Assembly: GCA_027028505.1 (NCBI GenBank)
Contig: JALVJE010000249.1
Location: 1 to 50,879 of the forward strand
Reading direction: 5' to 3'
Source of the DNA: Bacteroidales bacterium
Lineage (GTDB): Bacteria > Bacteroidota > Bacteroidia > Bacteroidales > VadinHA17
Length of the DNA: 50,879 bases
Numbering within the stretch: position 1 is the stretch's first letter; the number at the start of each line of letters is the position of its first letter. The notes beneath the pieces are model-generated. The model searched no databases and was not told the origin of the DNA. It was given only the letters and a program-made list of their open reading frames with translations. Positions 16,436 to 25,309 of the stretch are shown here, piece after piece. The position numbers and the translations under genes are program-made.

Positions 16436-18187
16436 ATGGTGAAGAAACAGGATCCCGGAAGCGATAACAGGCGCAGGCTGGTACTGCGGAATGTCACAGG
16501 ATTTTTCCTGATGATCCTGGTGCTGCTGGTGCTGGGTGTGATCTCTTCCCGCTGGTTCTTTCGCCTGGACCTGACGGCGGAGAAACGTTTTACGCTTTCT
16601 CCCAAGACCAAAAGCATTCTGCGTGATCTGAACAAGGACGTGTATGTCCGGGTTTATCTGAAGGGAGAGATGCCGGTAGGGTTCAAGCGTATGCAAACAG
16701 CCGTCAAGGATATGCTGGATGAGTTCCGTGCCTATGCCGGCCGCCATCTGACGTATGAGTTCATCAATCCGGCCGAAGGGAAGGATACGAAAGAAAGGAA
16801 CAAGCTGTACAAGAGTCTCATTGCAAAAGGACTGCGGCCTACGGATGTGCAGCAGCGCGACAAGGAGGGGGCTATCTCCTCCAGGATCATTTTCCCCGGT
16901 GCTATCGTCAATTACAACGGCATGGAGATGGCTGTTAATTTCCTCAACAACAATCCTTCGTTGCCGGCAGCCGTCAACCTGAACCACTCGATCGAGGGCA
17001 TTGAGTACGATCTGATCCACAGCATACGCAGCCTGAGCGCCGATACCGTCTATCACATTGCCTTTACCGAAGGACACGGCGAGTTGCCGGAGCCGGAGGT
17101 GGAGGATGCGGAGAAAGCGCTGGCCCGTTATTTTACGATCGACCGGGGTGTGATCGGCGGCAAGCCGGGCATCCTGGACAAGTATGCCGCAGTGATCATC
17201 GCCAAGCCCACGAAGCCTTTCAGCAAGGCAGACAAGTATGTGCTGGACCAGTATCTTATGCAGGGCGGTAAGATCCTCTGGCTGCTGGACAAGGTGGCGG
17301 TGGATGCGGACAGTCTGATGTATGCCAGTTTTACTTTTGCGGTGCCCACGGACCTGAACCTTTCGGACATGCTGTTCAAATACGGTGTCCGTCTGGAAGG
17401 CTCGCTCATCCAGGATATGAGATGTGCCATGGTGCCGGTGAATACGGCGGTGGTGGGGAATGCTCCTCATTATGTGCCGGCTCCCTGGCCTTATTTTCCG
17501 CTGATGGCGCCGCAAAAGCATCCACTCTCGCGCAACCTGAACCTGGTGCGTGGGGAGTTTGTGAACCCGCTGGATACGGTGGAAGGCAACGGCGATATCA
17601 CCAAGACGGTGCTGCTGCGCACCTCCCGCTACAGCCGCACGCGGGGGGCTCCGGTGATGATCAGCCTGGAGGAGATCAAAAGGCCTCCCACGGAGAAAGA
17701 ATTCAACCGTCCCCACCTGATCACCGGTGTTTTGCTTGAGGGTACGTTTGAGTCGGCTTTCCACAACCGCATGATCCCGGCCGTTATTTCCGGTCCTCAT
17801 CCGCCTTTCCTGGACAGGAGTGTGCCGACGCGTATGATCGTGATCTCCGACGGGGATGTGATCCGCAACAAGGTGCGCCGTGCCGGTGACAAATGGGTGG
17901 CCCTGCCGCTGGGGCAGGACCGTCTCACGCAGCAGACCTATGGCAATAAGGACTTTATCGTCAATGCGGTCAACTACCTGGTGGATGAAAACGATCTTAT
18001 GGAGTTGCGCGGCCGCGAGTTCAGACTGCGCCTTCTCGACCGGGAGAAGGTAGCTGCCGGCAGGCTTTACTGGCAGTTGTTCAATACCCTGATCCCGGTG
18101 TTGCTGATCGTGATCGCAGGTATTGTGGTGAATATGATCCGCCGGCGGAAGTATGGCGTGTCTCTGCAAAAGAGGAACAAGGGATGA
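16436..18187 (+). CDS. gldG: Gliding motility ABC transporter auxiliary protein GldG
   Basis: WFFRLDLTAEKRFTLSPKTKSILRDLNKDVYVRVYLKGEMPVGFKRMQ; aggaggtgg RBS before ATG 16436. Confidence 0.92.
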   Translation: MVKKQDPGSDNRRRLVLRNVTGFFLMILVLLVLGVISSRWFFRLDLTAEKRFTLSPKTKSILRDLNKDVYVRVYLKGEMPVGFKRMQTAVKDMLDEFRAYAGRHLTYEFINPAEGKDTKERNKLYKSLIAKGLRPTDVQQRDKEGAISSRIIFPGAIVNYNGMEMAVNFLNNNPSLPAAVNLNHSIEGIEYDLIHSIRSLSADTVYHIAFTEGHGELPEPEVEDAEKALARYFTIDRGVIGGKPGILDKYAAVIIAKPTKPFSKADKYVLDQYLMQGGKILWLLDKVAVDADSLMYASFTFAVPTDLNLSDMLFKYGVRLEGSLIQDMRCAMVPVNTAVVGNAPHYVPAPWPYFPLMAPQKHPLSRNLNLVRGEFVNPLDTVEGNGDITKTVLLRTSRYSRTRGAPVMISLEEIKRPPTEKEFNRPHLITGVLLEGTFESAFHNRMIPAVISGPHPPFLDRSVPTRMIVISDGDVIRNKVRRAGDKWVALPLGQDRLTQQTYGNKDFIVNAVNYLVDENDLMELRGREFRLRLLDREKVAAGRLYWQLFNTLIPVLLIVIAGIVVNMIRRRKYGVSLQKRNKG

Positions 18188-19173
18188 TGAAGAAAAGCCT
18201 GATCCTTGCGGGTTCCTTCGTGGCAGCCTTGCTGCTTGTTGCCGGGGTACTAATGGTCCGGCAACAGAAAGCTCAGCCCGGCGGGCAGTTCCGGGTGAAA
18301 GATACGGAGCGGATACGCCGGATCGTGTTCGTTCGTGATACCACACGTCTGGAACTGCGGAAGAAAGACGGGGTCTGGTGGGCCAATGACGCATGGAAAG
18401 CAAGGCCGCGTGCCATGAAGGTCCTCCTGAAGGTGCTGGGGGAAACGGAGGTCAGGTCTCCTTTATCAGGGGAGCTGCCGCAGCGTGTGCAAGAGGATAC
18501 AGCCAGCATACATACGGAGGTGGCGGTGTATGGCAGGCTCCTGCCTAAAAAGCGATTTGAGGTGTATCTGAACAAAAAGATCCCGGGAGGCAACATGATG
18601 CGGCTGCACGGGAAAAAGAAATGGTACATCACAGAGCTCCCCGGAGAGGATGTCAATCCGGCTGCGCTCTTTGTCACCGATCCTTATTACTGGAGGGACC
18701 TGCGTCTTTTTCATTTCCGGCCCGGCGAGGTGACCGGCGTGGAGATAAGGTATGGAAAGAACGAGGGGTTTCGGGCCGGGATCGATACGGTCACGGGGCG
18801 GGTGACCTTTGTTCCTTTTGACCCTTCACTGGCCGGTATGCCGGTGGACAGTGGTAAGGTGAGAAGGTTCCTGACCTATTTTCAGGATCTCTCGGCAGAT
18901 GTCTGGGAGCATCTCCCGGAAAGAGAAGCGGACAGCATTCTGAAAGAAAATTCGCTGTATGAGATCCGTATCGATGCGGCCGGAGGGAAAGAGTTCAGGA
19001 TGCTGGTTTTTCCGGTGCTGAAAAAGGACAGTATCACCGGAGCCGGAGAGGTAGATCCGGATGTGGCCAGGGCCTGGGTGGATCCGCCGGGAGAAATGGT
19101 GTTGATCAAATATTACAGGATAGATCCTTTCCTGCTCAAAGCGAAAGAGTTTGTTTTGAGGGGGAGGGAGTAA
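18184..19173 (+). CDS. DUF4340-like protein downstream of gldG
   Basis: N-terminal membrane anchor; 4-bp overlap with gldG; DTERIRRIVFVRDTTRLELRKKDGVWWAND pattern. Confidence 0.6.
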   Translation: MMKKSLILAGSFVAALLLVAGVLMVRQQKAQPGGQFRVKDTERIRRIVFVRDTTRLELRKKDGVWWANDAWKARPRAMKVLLKVLGETEVRSPLSGELPQRVQEDTASIHTEVAVYGRLLPKKRFEVYLNKKIPGGNMMRLHGKKKWYITELPGEDVNPAALFVTDPYYWRDLRLFHFRPGEVTGVEIRYGKNEGFRAGIDTVTGRVTFVPFDPSLAGMPVDSGKVRRFLTYFQDLSADVWEHLPEREADSILKENSLYEIRIDAAGGKEFRMLVFPVLKKDSITGAGEVDPDVARAWVDPPGEMVLIKYYRIDPFLLKAKEFVLRGRE

Positions 19174-19330
19174 TTTGGAGATCTGGAAAAATAAATATTT
19201 TTTAGGGGGAAAGGAGTGGCAAATTGTTACTTTCCGGGGGAAAACAAAAATTGGCACAGTGACATTTTTTTTGTATTATTGATACCGTAATTTTTCCGCA
19301 AAAAACCATAACGAAAAAAGTGATAAACCG

Positions 19331-20467
19331 ATGAGATTTGTAGTTTCAAGTCATGAATTGCTTCAACATCTTCAGTCTGTCAGCCGGGTGATCAGCTCGA
19401 AGAATTCCCTTCCCATTCTGGACGATTATCTTTTCAAGTTGGAGGACAATGTGCTGACGATCACCGCCTCGGATCTGGAGACGACCCTGATCACGCAGAT
19501 GAAGATAGAGAATGCCGATGAGGACGGCAGCATTGCGTTGCCTGCGCTGCGTCTGACCAATACCCTGAAAGAATTTCCCGAGGAGCCGCTCACGTTTGAG
19601 ATCAATCTGGAGACGCTGGCCGTGGAGATCCTGGCCGAGCAGGGGAAATACAGTATTGTGGGGCAGCGGGCCGTGGAGTATCCGCAGGTGCCTTCGCTCA
19701 AGGAGGAGACCAAAACCGTTCTGAACATGGATCCGGGGGTGTTGTACAATGGTATCACGCGCACAATTTTTGCTACGGCCAACGACGATCTGCGGCCCAT
19801 CATGAACGGGATCTTTTTTGACATCGAAGAAGACAAGGTCACACTCGTGGCCAGTGATGCTCACAAGCTGGTGCGTTATATACGGAAAGGTCTGAGTGTG
19901 GAGAAGCCGGGATCGTTCATCCTGCCCAAGAAACCGGCCTCCCTGTTGAAGAACATTCTGCCCAAAGAGGAGGACGATGTGCTCGTTGAGTTTGATGATA
20001 AGAATGCCCGTTTTGTGCTGAGTGACCATACGCTGGTATGCCGCCTGGTGGAAGGAAGCTATCCCAGTTACAATTCGGTCATCCCCCAGGACAATCCCAA
20101 TAAGATGCATGTGGACAGGATGGCCATGATCAATGCGCTGCGGAGGGTATCGGTCTTTTCCAGTCAGGCGAGCAACCTGGTACGGCTCTCCCTCACGGCC
20201 AACCAGCTGACTCTTTCCGCCCAGGACATCGACTTCTCGGTATCGGCCAGCGAATGGCTCAAGTGCCAGTATGACGGGGATGAGATGGAGATGGGCTTCA
20301 AGTCAACCTTCCTGCTGGAGATCCTCAATAATCTGCCGGGCGATGAGGTGGTCTTTGAACTGGCTGATCCTACGCGTGCCGGGATCATTCTGCCGTCCGA
20401 GCAGGAGTCAGAGGATGACGACCTGCTGATGTTGCTGATGCCGATGATGATCGGCGGACCCAGTTGA
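19331..20467 (+). CDS. dnaN: DNA polymerase III subunit beta
   Basis: MRFVVSSHELLQHLQSVSRVISSKNSLPILDDYLFKLEDNVLTITASDLETTL; three-domain clamp; C-terminal LLMLLMPMMI. Confidence 0.97.
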   Translation: MRFVVSSHELLQHLQSVSRVISSKNSLPILDDYLFKLEDNVLTITASDLETTLITQMKIENADEDGSIALPALRLTNTLKEFPEEPLTFEINLETLAVEILAEQGKYSIVGQRAVEYPQVPSLKEETKTVLNMDPGVLYNGITRTIFATANDDLRPIMNGIFFDIEEDKVTLVASDAHKLVRYIRKGLSVEKPGSFILPKKPASLLKNILPKEEDDVLVEFDDKNARFVLSDHTLVCRLVEGSYPSYNSVIPQDNPNKMHVDRMAMINALRRVSVFSSQASNLVRLSLTANQLTLSAQDIDFSVSASEWLKCQYDGDEMEMGFKSTFLLEILNNLPGDEVVFELADPTRAGIILPSEQESEDDDLLMLLMPMMIGGPS

Positions 20468-20545
20468 TCTTCACTTATTTAAACGATCTTTTACACGTTG
20501 CCTTCGGCATGATGCTGCCGTGAGGAGAGATAATTATTCTTTAAA

Positions 20546-21313
20546 ATGGAACTCAACCTGAAGAAACCCATTGCTTTTTTCGACCTGGAGACGACGGGCC
20601 TCGACATCAGCAAAGACCGTATCGTGGAGATCGCTGTGCTAAAGGTATTGCCGGATGGTAAAGAAGAGAGGTTTTACTCGCTGGTCAATCCGGAGATGCC
20701 GATCGATCCGCGTGCCATGGCGGTGCATGGCATCACCCAGGAAAAGGTGGCAAATGCGCCCACTTTTTCGCAGATCGCCAGGAGGCTGGCCGATTTCATT
20801 GCCGGGTGCGATCTGGCAGGATATAACTGCAACCGTTTCGATGTGCCGATGCTGGCCGAGGAGTTCGCCCGGTGCAATGTGGAGATCGACCTGAAGAACC
20901 GCAAGATCATCGATGTGCAGGTGGTTTTCTTCAAGAAAGAGCAACGGACCCTGTCCGCTGCCTATAAGTTTTATCTGGACCGGGAGATGCAGGATGCCCA
21001 TACGGCAGAGGCCGATACCGACGCGACTTACCAGATCCTGAAAGCCCAGCTGGACCGGTATGATGATCTTAAAAATGATGTGGCCTACCTGTCGGAGTTC
21101 ACGTCGCAGACGAAGAATGTCGATTTCCTGGGGAGGATCGTGTACAATGAAAAGAATGAGGAGGTCTTTAATTTCGGGAAATATAAGGGGCAGAAGGTGG
21201 CCGATGTACTGAAGAAGGATCCTGCCTATTATGACTGGATGATGAAGGGGGATTTTCCGAGGTATACGAAGAAGGTACTGACACAGATCAGGTTGAGGGA
21301 GTTTGGGAGGTGA
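20546..21313 (+). CDS. DnaQ-like 3'-5' exonuclease
   Basis: PIAFFDLETTGLDISKDRIVEIAVLKV; YNCNRFDVPMLAEEF; C-terminal FNFGKYKGQKVADVLKKDPAYYDWM. Confidence 0.92.
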   Translation: MELNLKKPIAFFDLETTGLDISKDRIVEIAVLKVLPDGKEERFYSLVNPEMPIDPRAMAVHGITQEKVANAPTFSQIARRLADFIAGCDLAGYNCNRFDVPMLAEEFARCNVEIDLKNRKIIDVQVVFFKKEQRTLSAAYKFYLDREMQDAHTAEADTDATYQILKAQLDRYDDLKNDVAYLSEFTSQTKNVDFLGRIVYNEKNEEVFNFGKYKGQKVADVLKKDPAYYDWMMKGDFPRYTKKVLTQIRLREFGR

Positions 21314-21322
21314 GAAGGGGAA

Positions 21323-21375
21323 AGTAATAAGGCAAAAGGCAGAAGTAATAAGGCAAAAGGCAGAAGTAAAAAGGC
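21323..21375. repeat. 7-bp-period array with 21-bp higher-order repeat
   Basis: agtaata aggcaaa aggcaga | agtaata aggcaaa aggcaga | agtaaaa aggc. Confidence 0.95.
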
Positions 21376-21392
21376 ATCCGACTTCGTCCCGC

Positions 21393-21423
21393 CCTTCGGT
21401 ACGCCTGCGGCTACTCAGGGACC
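21393..21423 (-). repeat. 31-bp hairpin repeat, copy 2
   Basis: ccttcggtacgcctgcggctactcagggacc. Confidence 0.9.
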
Positions 21424-21453
21424 AGGGACTTCGGCGGACGAGGAAAAGGAAGG

Positions 21454-21485
21454 AATATTGGAATAATGGAATGATGGAAGAGTGG
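21454..21485. repeat. 8-bp-period degenerate array
   Basis: aatattgg aataatgg aatgatgg aagagtgg. Confidence 0.75.
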
Positions 21486-21493
21486 GGAAAGTC

Positions 21494-21521
21494 AGCTATG
21501 AGCAGTGAGCTATGAGAGATG
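21494..21521. repeat. 7-bp-period array
   Basis: agctatg agcagtg agctatg agagatg. Confidence 0.85.
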
Positions 21522-21524
21522 AGT

Positions 21525-21555
21525 CCTTTGGTACGCCTGTGGCTACTCAGGAACC
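21525..21555 (-). repeat. 31-bp hairpin repeat, copy 3
   Basis: cctttggtacgcctgtggctactcaggaacc. Confidence 0.9.
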
Positions 21556-21566
21556 GGCCTTGAGAA

Positions 21567-21610
21567 GCCCCGAAGGGGCGGAAGCTACCAGGATCGGGCG
21601 CAGCCCGATC
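21567..21610. repeat. Two perfect triloop mini-hairpins
   Basis: GCCCC-GAA-GGGGC (21567-21579) and GATCGGGC-GCA-GCCCGATC (21592-21610). Confidence 0.9.
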
Positions 21611-21632
21611 ATCATTTTAAAATACAGTAATT

Positions 21633-22238
21633 ATGAAGATCATTTGTATCGGGAGGAATTATGCGGAGCATGCGAAAGAGCTGAACAATGCCGTGCCGGA
21701 GAAGCCGGTCTTTTTTATGAAGCCGGATACGGCCCTGTTGACGGACAACAAACCTTTCTATCTTCCGGACTTCTCGCAGGAGGTTCATTATGAGACGGAG
21801 CTGGTACTGCGCATCTCAAAGATGGGGAAGCATGTTGAAAAAGGCTTTGCCCGGCGCTATTATGATGAGATCGGTATCGGCATTGACTTTACGGCCCGTG
21901 ACCTGCAGCGGGAGTGCAAACAAAAAGGCCTGCCGTGGGAGATCGCCAAGGCTTTTGACAACTCAGCGCCTCTGGGCGGGTTCCTGCCCAAAAAGGAACT
22001 GCCCGATCCCATCCTGTTCCATCTGAATATCAACGGAGAGACAGTCCAGGAGGGGACTACGGAGGACCTTCTTTTTTCTTTCGATGAGCTGATCGCCTAT
22101 GTGTCACGCTTCATCACCCTGCGTACCGGCGACCTGATCTATACCGGCACACCGGCAGGGGTAGGGTCGGTGAAGAAAGGTGACCGGTTGCAGGCTTATA
22201 TCGGGGAGAAGCTCCTGCTGGATTTTGAGGTGAAGTAG
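21633..22238 (+). CDS. Fumarylacetoacetate hydrolase family protein
   Basis: MKIICIGRNYAEHAKELNN, VHYETELVLRISK, IGIDFTARDLQ, GDLIYTGTPAGVG. Confidence 0.95.
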   Translation: MKIICIGRNYAEHAKELNNAVPEKPVFFMKPDTALLTDNKPFYLPDFSQEVHYETELVLRISKMGKHVEKGFARRYYDEIGIGIDFTARDLQRECKQKGLPWEIAKAFDNSAPLGGFLPKKELPDPILFHLNINGETVQEGTTEDLLFSFDELIAYVSRFITLRTGDLIYTGTPAGVGSVKKGDRLQAYIGEKLLLDFEVK

Positions 22239-22265
22239 AGAATGTGTACTGGGTTCAGGGTACTG

Positions 22266-22295
22266 CCCGCCCGGACGAATGTCCGTTCGGACGGG
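22266..22295 (-). repeat. 30-bp hairpin module, second copy of the insertion in the 6.4-kb element (inverted)
   Basis: Reverse complement cccgtccgaacggacattcgtccgggcggg vs 6381-6410 cccgtcctaacggatgttcatccgggcggg: 26/30 identical. Confidence 0.9.
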
Positions 22296-22321
22296 GTTGC
22301 TGGGTGCTCCACCTTCGCCGT

Positions 22322-22353
22322 CCTTCGGTACGCCTGACGGCTACTCAGGAACC
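22322..22353 (-). repeat. 31/32-bp hairpin repeat, copy 4
   Basis: ccttcggtacgcctgacggctactcaggaacc. Confidence 0.9.
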
Positions 22354-22393
22354 GGCTTCGGTGGACAAAGTGGTTGCTGGGGGGAAAGCGTGA

Positions 22394-22435
22394 AGCACAG
22401 AGCGTAGAGCACAGAGCACAGGGCACAGGGCTCAG
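22394..22435. repeat. 7-bp-period array of six units
   Basis: agcacag agcgtag agcacag agcacag ggcacag ggctcag. Confidence 0.92.
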
Positions 22436-22458
22436 TGGGTCTGGTACCGGATCGCAGA

Positions 22459-22490
22459 TCGCTTCATCTCATCATCGCATCATCTCTTCC
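22459..22490. repeat. 8-bp-period array, inverted relative of 3729-3760
   Basis: tcgcttca tctcatca tcgcatca tctcttcc. Confidence 0.7.
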
Positions 22491-22507
22491 TGCCTGCGGC
22501 AGGCAGG
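22489..22507. repeat. Perfect 19-nt hairpin
   Basis: CCTGCCTGC-G-GCAGGCAGG. Confidence 0.9.
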
Positions 22508-22576
22508 CATCGTTTCATCCTTGGGGCCTGGGGGGGGTAAGAGGGGTACTGGATGCGTCAAAATCCAGTTGGCATA

Positions 22577-23005
22577 TCACTGATCTTTAATATTCATCAG
22601 CATCTCCACGATCCTTTGGGGAGGACGGATGGGTCTGAAGGTCTTTCCGTCGGTAAAGATCAGTTCCGTGGTGGCGGTGGCCACCTGTTTCCCCTCTTCG
22701 TTGGTCAGGTCGTAGGAGAAGAGGATCCTGGGACCGCGGATCTCCTCCATCGTCACTTTCACGGAGATAATGTCATCGTAATAGGCTGGGTAGAGGAACG
22801 TGATGTTGATATTCCTCACAGGAAAGATGATCCCGCTGTCCTCAAGCTGCTTATAGGTTATTTCGGAGCGGCGCATCAGGTCGGTGCGTGCCTCCTCCAG
22901 ATAAAGGGGATATACACTGTGATGCAGCACTCCCATCCTGTCGGTCTCACCGTAGCGGACCCGTATGCGGGAGATGTGTGTGGGTTTCTTCTGATCGTTG
23001 GCCAT
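22577..23005 (-). CDS. Acyl-CoA thioesterase (4HBT/YbgC-like)
   Basis: HISRIRVRYGETDRMGVLHHSVYPLYLEEARTDLMR hot-dog fold signature. Confidence 0.9.
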   Translation of the reverse strand: MANDQKKPTHISRIRVRYGETDRMGVLHHSVYPLYLEEARTDLMRRSEITYKQLEDSGIIFPVRNINITFLYPAYYDDIISVKVTMEEIRGPRILFSYDLTNEEGKQVATATTELIFTDGKTFRPIRPPQRIVEMLMNIKDQ

Positions 23006-23075
23006 GGTCCTGCCTGGTTTGTTTTGCCGGCTAAGTTAAGCGGAAGGCTTTTGTTTTCCAAATGGGGTGTCGGGA

Positions 23076-24536
23076 TCAGACTTTCACGCCGGCTCCTTTT
23101 CTGCGGATCAGGAACAGTCCCGCGAAGGTGATCAGTCCGTTGAGGATGAGCATCTCAAAGCCGAACTTATACCCGTCAAACCAGGCTGTGGAGTTGATGT
23201 TCAGTATGTAGCAGATGACCGGCGAGAGGATGGCGACCACCGGCACCCACTTGTCTTTTACCTGCCAGCGGGTGAAGAGCCCGAAAGCGTACAGGCCGAG
23301 GAGCGGACCGTAAGTATATCCGGCAGCGGTGAAGAGGGAGCTGATCACGCTCTCGTTGTTGATGGCCCGGAACAGGAGTATCAGGAGCACCATCACCCCG
23401 GAGATGAGGATGTGGACCCGCATGCGGGTTTTTTTGATCGTTTCCTCGCTTTTCCCTTTGGTGCCCAGGATATCCACGGTGAAGGAGGTGGTCAGAGCGG
23501 TCAGGGCGGAATCGGCACTGGAGTATGCTGCCGCAATGAGTCCCAGCATGAAGAAAACGGAGACGACCGCCGGCAGGTAACCGCCGGTGGCGATCACCGG
23601 GAAGAGCTCGTCGGCACGGGCCGGCAGGGGGATGCTATTGTGGGCGGCAAAGATGAAGAGTAGGGCCCCCAGCAAGAGAAAGAGCAGGTTGACAGGCACC
23701 AGGATGATGCTGAACCAGTACATGTTCTTTTTTGCCTCCCCGATGTTCTTGCAGCTCAGGTTCTTCTGCATCATGTCCTGGTCGAGGCCGGTCATGACGA
23801 TGGTGATAAAAGCGCCGCTGAGGAACTGTTTCAGGAAAAAACGCTTGTCGTGCCAGTCGTCGAAGAAAAAAATGCGGGAGTAGTTGCTGGCACGTATCTC
23901 CCGGACCATCCCGCCGAAGTCGAGTCCCATCTGTTTGGAGACGAAGATGACCGTGAGGATCACGGAGAGGAGCATGAAAGTGGTCTGGAGGGTATCGGTC
24001 CAGATGATCGTCTTGATCCCTCCCCGGAAGGTGTAAAGCCAGATCAGGAGGATGGTGATGATGACCGTGACCCAGAAAGGTATGTGCCAGCTCTGGAAGA
24101 TGGTGATCTGCAGTACGGTGGCCATCAGGAAGAGCCTGAATGAGGCTCCGATGATGCGGGAGAGCAGGAAAAAGGAGGCGCCGGTCTTGTAGGAACGGTG
24201 CCCGAAACGGGTCTCCAGGTAGGTGTATATAGAGGTGAGGTTGAGCCGGTAATAAAGGGGCATCAGCACTTCGGCGATGAAAAGGTATCCCAGCAGGTAC
24301 CCCAGGACCATCTGCATGTATGCGAACTGGCTCTCACCCACCCAACCCGGCACACTGATGAAGGTGACCCCTGAGAGAGAGGCGCCAATCATGCCGAAAG
24401 CCACCACGTACCAGGGGGATCTGCGGTTGCCCAGGAAAAAGCCTTTGTTGCCCGCATTGCGCCCCGTGATCAGGGAGATGGCCAGCATGAGGAGAAAGTA
24501 AGAGACAATGATCAGAGCCAGAAAAACAGGTTGCAT
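23076..24536 (-). CDS. Sodium:solute symporter family protein
   Basis: MQPVFLALIIVSYFLLMLAISLITGRNAGNKGFFLGNRRSPWYVVAFGMIGASLSGVTFISVPG; many TM segments. Start chosen at MQPVF. Confidence 0.92.
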   Translation of the reverse strand: MQPVFLALIIVSYFLLMLAISLITGRNAGNKGFFLGNRRSPWYVVAFGMIGASLSGVTFISVPGWVGESQFAYMQMVLGYLLGYLFIAEVLMPLYYRLNLTSIYTYLETRFGHRSYKTGASFFLLSRIIGASFRLFLMATVLQITIFQSWHIPFWVTVIITILLIWLYTFRGGIKTIIWTDTLQTTFMLLSVILTVIFVSKQMGLDFGGMVREIRASNYSRIFFFDDWHDKRFFLKQFLSGAFITIVMTGLDQDMMQKNLSCKNIGEAKKNMYWFSIILVPVNLLFLLLGALLFIFAAHNSIPLPARADELFPVIATGGYLPAVVSVFFMLGLIAAAYSSADSALTALTTSFTVDILGTKGKSEETIKKTRMRVHILISGVMVLLILLFRAINNESVISSLFTAAGYTYGPLLGLYAFGLFTRWQVKDKWVPVVAILSPVICYILNINSTAWFDGYKFGFEMLILNGLITFAGLFLIRRKGAGVKV

Positions 24537-24656
24537 GCTGTTCTTTTTTGAAGGACGAAATATATGGAAAATTACGGGGAAATTGCAATTCCGGTTTTCC
24601 CGCAGTAAATTTGACGGGAAATCTATCCCGGCGGACGGGATGGAAAAAAACAAGAG

Positions 24657-25283
24657 ATGGAAATATCCAGGTATCCTTCGAAATTACTGGAAGAGGCGGT
24701 GGAGGTCTTTGCCGGGCTGCCGGGCATAGGCCGAAAGACGGCCCTGCGGCTGGTGCTGTTCCTGTTGCGTCAGGACAAGGAAGTGATCGGGCGTTTCGGG
24801 GAGACCATCCTGCGCCTGAAGGATGAGATCCGTTATTGTCGCAGTTGCAACAATATCTCGGATAAAGAGATCTGTGATATCTGTGCTAATCCTGCACGGG
24901 ACCACTCTGTCGTGTGTGTGGTAGAGAACCCGCAGGATGTAATGGCCATTGAGAATACCGGCCAGTACCATGGCATCTATCATGTGCTGGGGGGACTGAT
25001 CTCTCCTGTCGACGGCATCGGGCCGGATGACCTTGTGACAGCTCCCCTGGAAGAGAAGATACGGAAAGGGGAGGTGAAGGAGCTGATCCTGGCCCTGAAC
25101 ACCACCATGGAGGGGGATACCACCAACTTTTACCTTTTCCGCAAGTTCAGGGATACGCCGGTGAAGATCACCACCCTGGCACGGGGGGTGGCCATCGGCG
25201 GCGAGCTGGAATATGCCGACGAGATCACCCTGGGGCGCTCCATTGCCAACCGGACGTTGTTCGAGGAGACGTTTAAGTTATAA
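24657..25283 (+). CDS. recR: Recombination mediator RecR
   Basis: [17 protein letters not shown]; zinc motif [16 protein letters not shown]; Toprim [29 protein letters not shown]. Confidence 0.96.
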   Translation: MEISRYPSKLLEEAVEVFAGLPGIGRKTALRLVLFLLRQDKEVIGRFGETILRLKDEIRYCRSCNNISDKEICDICANPARDHSVVCVVENPQDVMAIENTGQYHGIYHVLGGLISPVDGIGPDDLVTAPLEEKIRKGEVKELILALNTTMEGDTTNFYLFRKFRDTPVKITTLARGVAIGGELEYADEITLGRSIANRTLFEETFKL

Positions 25284-25309
25284 GCTCGAAGCTTGAAGCT
25301 CGATGCTTG
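25282..25309. repeat. 7-bp-period array starting inside the recR stop codon
   Basis: aagctcg aagcttg aagctcg atgcttg; TAA stop 25281-25283. Same unit family as 9115-9142. Confidence 0.92.

Noticed and set aside
16310-18403. 697-aa open frame antisense to gldG and the DUF4340-like gene
   Set aside because: Both sense genes are clearly coding; the antisense product is rich in R/H/Q/L with no domain pattern. Sense codon bias avoiding TTA/CTA/TCA produces long antisense ORFs.
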